DNA of 64,000 bases from the NCBI RefSeq assembly GCF_048381675.1, contig NZ_JBLWIS010000001.1:434001-498000 (forward strand), in the 5' to 3' direction. Origin of the DNA: Advenella sp048381675 (GTDB lineage Bacteria; Pseudomonadota; Gammaproteobacteria; Burkholderiales; Burkholderiaceae_B). Numbering within the stretch: the first letter of the stretch is position 1; each line of letters begins with the position of its first letter. The position numbers and the translations under genes are program-made. The notes beneath the pieces are model-generated. The model saw only the letters and a list, made by a program, of their open reading frames with translations, was not told the origin of the DNA and searched no databases. This document shows, one piece after another, positions 60,846 through 64,000 of this stretch.

Positions 60846-62006
60846 ATGAAGATCCATGAGTATCAAGGTAAAGAACTTCTGAAGAAGTTTGGCGTTACCG
60901 TACCTCGCGGTATTCCCGCATTCTCTGTTGACGAGGCTGTGAAAGCAGCAGAAACACTGGGCGGACCGGTTTGGGTTGTCAAGGCCCAGATTCATGCCGG
61001 TGGTCGTGGCAAGGGCGGCGGTGTCAAACTGGCCCGTTCCATTGATGAAGTGCGTCAATTGGCTTCTGAAATCCTGGGTATGCAACTGGTTACACACCAG
61101 ACAGGCCCTGAAGGTCAGAAAGTGAAGCGTCTTCTGATTGAAGAGGGTGCTGACATCAAAAAAGAATACTACGTTGGTATCGTTACCGACCGTGCTACCC
61201 AGCGCGTTTGTGTCATGGCCTCCAGCGAAGGCGGCATGGATGTAGAAGAAGTTGCCGAAAAAACACCGGAAAAAATCCTGAAGGTATTTGTTGATCCTGC
61301 TACAGGACTTACCGACGAAGACGCAGCTAACCTGGCGCGTGGCATTGGTGTGCCTGAATCTTCCGTTGCCAAGGCTGCTTCCGAATTCCAGAAGCTGTAT
61401 AAAGTCTACTGGGAAACTGATTCCTCTTTGGCTGAAATCAACCCGCTGATCCTTACCGGTTCAGGCGATATCATTGCACTTGATGCCAAATTCAACTTTG
61501 ACTCAAACGCTTTGTACCGTTTGCCAGAGATCGTGGCTTACCGCGACCTTGACGAAGAAGATCCCGCTGAAATCGAAGCCAGCAAATTTGACCTGGCCTA
61601 CATCCAGTTAGACGGCAATATTGGCTGCCTGGTAAACGGTGCCGGTCTGGCCATGGCAACCATGGACACCATCAAGCTGTTTGGTGGCGAACCTGCCAAC
61701 TTCCTTGACGTCGGTGGCGGCGCGACTGCAGAAAAAGTAACCGAAGCCTTCAAAATCATGTTGAAAAACAAAGATGTGAAAGCCATTCTGGTTAACATTT
61801 TCGGCGGTATCATGCGTTGTGACGTTATTGCCGAAGGCGTTATTGCGGCATGCCGTGCAGTTAACCTGAGCGTTCCTTTGGTTGTACGCATGAAAGGAAC
61901 CAATGAAGAGCTGGGCAAGCAAATGCTGAAAGATTCAGGTCTTCCCATTATCAGTGCTGACACCATGGCAGAAGCAGCAACGAAAGTTGTTGAAGCAGCC
62001 AAGTAA
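60846..62006 (+). CDS. sucC: Succinyl-CoA synthetase beta subunit
   Basis: A 386-residue ATP-grasp protein: MKIHEYQGKELLKKFGV, the ATP-binding IHAGGRGKGGGVKLA, ISSDGGMD-like SSEGGMDVEEVAEKTPEKI, and GCLVNGAGLAMATMD with LVNIFGGIMRCD. It couples succinyl-CoA to succinate conversion with nucleotide phosphorylation in the TCA cycle. sucD follows after 15 bp. In many bacteria sucCD sits behind sucAB; here it is alone. Confidence 0.97.
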   Translation: MKIHEYQGKELLKKFGVTVPRGIPAFSVDEAVKAAETLGGPVWVVKAQIHAGGRGKGGGVKLARSIDEVRQLASEILGMQLVTHQTGPEGQKVKRLLIEEGADIKKEYYVGIVTDRATQRVCVMASSEGGMDVEEVAEKTPEKILKVFVDPATGLTDEDAANLARGIGVPESSVAKAASEFQKLYKVYWETDSSLAEINPLILTGSGDIIALDAKFNFDSNALYRLPEIVAYRDLDEEDPAEIEASKFDLAYIQLDGNIGCLVNGAGLAMATMDTIKLFGGEPANFLDVGGGATAEKVTEAFKIMLKNKDVKAILVNIFGGIMRCDVIAEGVIAACRAVNLSVPLVVRMKGTNEELGKQMLKDSGLPIISADTMAEAATKVVEAAK

Positions 62007-62021
62007 GTAAGGAATTCATCA

Positions 62022-62903
62022 ATGTCTATTCTTATCAATAAAGATACCAAAGTAATTACCCAGGGTATTACAGGTAAAACCGGCCAGTTTCACACACGTA
62101 TGTGCCGTGAGTATGGCAATGGCAAAGAAGCTTTTGTTGCTGGCGTTAATCCAAAACGTGCAGGTGAAGATTTCGAAGGTATCCCAATCTATTCATCTGT
62201 TAAAGAAGCTAAAGAGGAAACTGGCGCAACCGTTTCTGTCATTTACGTTCCACCAGCAGGTGCAGCGGCAGCAATTTGGGAAGCAGCTGAAGCAGACCTG
62301 GATTTGGCCATCTGCATTACAGAGGGTATCCCTGTCCGTGACATGCTTGAACTTCGCAATCGCATGCGCGCTGAAAACAAGAAAACCTTGTTGTTGGGCC
62401 CTAACTGCCCTGGTTTGACCATTCCTGATGAAATCAAGATTGGTATTATGCCTGGCCATATTCACCGTAAAGGTAAAATCGGTATTGTCAGCCGTTCCGG
62501 TACATTGACTTATGAAGCCGTTGCACAGGTTTCTGAGCTGGGCATGGGTCAGTCTGCTGCGGTTGGTATTGGTGGTGACCCTATCAATGGCCTGAAGCAC
62601 ATTGACATCCTGAAAATGTTCAACGACGATCCTGAAACCGAAGCTGTTATCATGATTGGTGAAATTGGCGGACCTGACGAAGTCAATGCGGCTTTGTGGG
62701 CCAAAGACAACATGAAAAAACCGGTAGTTGGTTTTATCGCCGGTGTTACAGCGCCTCCCGGAAAACGCATGGGTCACGCAGGTGCCCTCATTTCTGGTGG
62801 AGCAGATACTGCGGATGCCAAACTTGAAGTGATGGAAGCTTGCGGTATTCGTACTACCCGCAATCCTTCTGAAATGGGCAAATTACTTAAATCCATTTTG
62901 TAA
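62022..62903 (+). CDS. sucD: Succinyl-CoA synthetase alpha subunit
   Basis: A 293-residue protein with the CoA-binding VITQGITGKTGQFHT, VYVPPAGAAAAIWEA-like IYVPPAGAAAAIWEA and the phosphorylated His252 in MGHAGALISGG. It forms the heterotetramer with SucC. Length and motifs match E. coli SucD (289 residues). A long terminator follows. Confidence 0.97.
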   Translation: MSILINKDTKVITQGITGKTGQFHTRMCREYGNGKEAFVAGVNPKRAGEDFEGIPIYSSVKEAKEETGATVSVIYVPPAGAAAAIWEAAEADLDLAICITEGIPVRDMLELRNRMRAENKKTLLLGPNCPGLTIPDEIKIGIMPGHIHRKGKIGIVSRSGTLTYEAVAQVSELGMGQSAAVGIGGDPINGLKHIDILKMFNDDPETEAVIMIGEIGGPDEVNAALWAKDNMKKPVVGFIAGVTAPPGKRMGHAGALISGGADTADAKLEVMEACGIRTTRNPSEMGKLLKSIL

Positions 62904-62915
62904 TATGCTTCAATA

Positions 62916-62964
62916 AATCAAAAAACCGCCACTTTCAATATTATTGATTGGCGGTTTTTTGATT
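62916..62964. terminator. Strong bidirectional terminator after sucCD
   Basis: AATCAAAAAACCGCC (62916-62930) and GGCGGTTTTTTGATT (62950-62964) form a perfect 15-bp stem with a 19-base loop. The stem contains an A-run on the left and a T-run on the right, giving a classic intrinsic terminator for both strands. Confidence 0.93.
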
Positions 62965-63009
62965 ACGGAAAAATGCCACTGTAATCAAGCGCTTGTTGTA
63001 TTAGCAAGA

Positions 63010-63063
63010 AAAAGTCCAGTTTGTAGTGCTGGCTCCCATGCCAGATTTATAAGGTGGACTTTT
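63010..63063 (+). other. Structured leader candidate upstream of the TerC gene
   Basis: An outer stem AAAAGTCCA (63010-63018) with TGGACTTTT (63055-63063) encloses an inner hairpin CTGGC (63029-63033) with GCCAG (63040-63044) around TCCCAT. The 3' side of the outer stem ends in TTTT, so it could work as a terminator-like or regulatory RNA. TATAAT lies downstream at 63097-63102, with no good -35, so it is unclear whether the structure is transcribed with terC. It does not show the yybP-ykoY landmarks. The rest of 62965-63237 holds nothing else I can support. Confidence 0.4.
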
Positions 63064-63237
63064 GCCGTTGAAAATTAAAAAGACCTTGAACTGAATTATA
63101 ATTTGCTGTTTTCTTCGGAAACGCAGTAAATACATGATTCAATTTAGGTAGCATTTAGCCGTTAAGGCTGTTTCAAAACAGGTGGTCAAATCCTGCCTGT
63201 TCATGAACTGTCTTCTTAACAAAAAATAGGTAAAAAG

Positions 63238-63960
63238 ATGTTAGAGTTTTTTCAAGAGATCCATTGGGCCGCTATCGGTCAAATTATTGTGATCGACATT
63301 CTCCTGGGCGGGGATAATGCAATTATTATCGCCCTGGCTTGTCGAAACCTGCAAAAGGCACAACGTCTCAAAGGTATTCTTTGGGGGACGGTTGGTGCGA
63401 TTACCATGCGCGTGGTGCTTATCATGTTTGCCATGGAAATGCTCAAAATACCATTCCTCAGACTGATTGGCGGTGCCTTGCTTATCTGGATTGGTATCAA
63501 GTTGCTCATTCCCGAGGAAGATCACGGAGAAGGTATTCAGGCCAGCAGCAGTGTTTGGGGTGCAGTGAAAACCATTCTTATCGCTGACTTTGTCATGAGT
63601 CTGGATAACGTGATTGCAATTGCCGGTGCCGCAGGCAACGCACATGTCGATCACCAGACTGCTTATGTTATTTTCGGTTTGCTGGTCAGTGTGCCCATTA
63701 TTATTTGGGGTAGTACCATCGTTCTCAAGATCATTGACAAGTTCCCGCTGGTTATCCTGTTTGGCGCCGGTTTGCTGGGCTGGTTGGCAGGTGGTATGTT
63801 CGTTGGCGATGTGTATATTCAAAACACCTTCTTTGGTGGCGCCGAGTCAGCTGCTACAGTCAAGTATACTGCCGAGATAGGTTGCGCCTTGTTTGTCATG
63901 ATTGTGGGCAAGCTGATTGCTTCACGAAAAGCCGCTGAAGCCAGCGAAAAGGCTGAATAG
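63238..63960 (+). CDS. TerC/Alx-family integral membrane protein
   Basis: A 240-residue protein with about seven membrane segments and the conserved acidic motifs IVIDILLGGDNAIIIALACR near residue 20 and ADFVMSLDNVIAIAGAAGN near residue 120. These acidic helices are the TerC signature. Members are linked to tellurite resistance and, in recent work, to Mn2+ export and metal loading of secreted proteins. AGGTAAAAAG precedes the ATG. It ends 40 bp before the window edge. Confidence 0.9.
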   Translation: MLEFFQEIHWAAIGQIIVIDILLGGDNAIIIALACRNLQKAQRLKGILWGTVGAITMRVVLIMFAMEMLKIPFLRLIGGALLIWIGIKLLIPEEDHGEGIQASSSVWGAVKTILIADFVMSLDNVIAIAGAAGNAHVDHQTAYVIFGLLVSVPIIIWGSTIVLKIIDKFPLVILFGAGLLGWLAGGMFVGDVYIQNTFFGGAESAATVKYTAEIGCALFVMIVGKLIASRKAAEASEKAE

Positions 63961-64000
63961 CCCGTATTTATTTTTAGGATAGTCAGTAAAAAATATGTCA

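Noticed and set aside
61598..62050. Long minus-strand open frame across the end of sucC
   Set aside because: It is antisense to a highly conserved TCA enzyme with strong codon bias, a known source of spurious long antisense frames.
1..64000. Toxin-antitoxin, restriction, CRISPR, prophage or other defence systems
   Set aside because: No gene or repeat typical of these was found. The helicase with an insertion stands alone, without partner genes that would suggest a defence module.

Overview
The window is 64 kb of gene-dense bacterial chromosome with moderate GC and short intergenic gaps. No rRNA, tRNA, CRISPR array, prophage or intact insertion sequence was seen. Gene content and protein style suggest a betaproteobacterium of the order Burkholderiales, probably Alcaligenaceae-like. 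The clues are a PurL of about 1347 residues, a STAS-MlaE permease with MlaF, MlaD and a PqiC-type lipoprotein, surE-pcm-nlpD, a DUF2889 protein, GltS and MetR/MetE. The taxon is an inference and was not tested by any search.

Layout. 1-2820 is an arsenic resistance island: arsR and arsB leftwards, arsC, a gutted arsH and an ArsK-like MFS pump rightwards. 2888-8346 holds an FMN-dependent 2-hydroxy-acid dehydrogenase with a divergent LysR regulator, GltS, a tiny hypothetical gene, an MFS transporter and what may be a TetR-type remnant. 8536-12234 holds SixA, WrbA, a spacer with DnaA-box-like sites, an SDR without the usual catalytic pair, and CysK. 12373-13149 is a manganese (yybP-ykoY) riboswitch followed by a GDT1/MneA-type manganese exporter. 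13233-23602 is a tightly packed rightward run of membrane functions: a lipid ABC transporter, Dtd, the FetAB iron exporter, a Ca2+-type P-ATPase, a Na+/Ca2+ exchanger and a methyltransferase.

23603-31000 holds small lipoproteins, a HelD-like helicase, DinB, a YqeY-type protein, a YpfH-like esterase that appears catalytically dead, and PbpG. 31303-40368 is a purine block: purL, guaB, guaA and purC, interrupted by one alpha/beta hydrolase. 40407-41232 is a gene graveyard with fragments of a MetR-type regulator, a DUF1852-like protein and a short MetE-like methionine synthase. An intact metR/metE pair lies at 56691-60082, so the remnant may be a replaced second methionine system. 41245-41843 carries palindromic repeats around a small membrane protein gene, followed by tadA, ldcA (with a His-rich tail), an ABC-F ATPase, yigZ, a thioredoxin and a purine permease.

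47984-60784 is housekeeping: tsaD, plsY, surE-pcm-nlpD-exonuclease, a Spy/CpxP-like protein, rlmD, cfa, metR, metE and a DUF2889 gene. 60846-63960 holds sucCD with a strong terminator, then a structured leader and a TerC-family protein.

The sequence shows no obvious single new system. The more unusual points are the dead-esterase paralogue, the decayed methionine locus, the degenerate nuclease-like insertion in the helicase, the His-rich LdcA tail, the DnaA-box cluster, and the paired hairpins in convergent-gene spacers.
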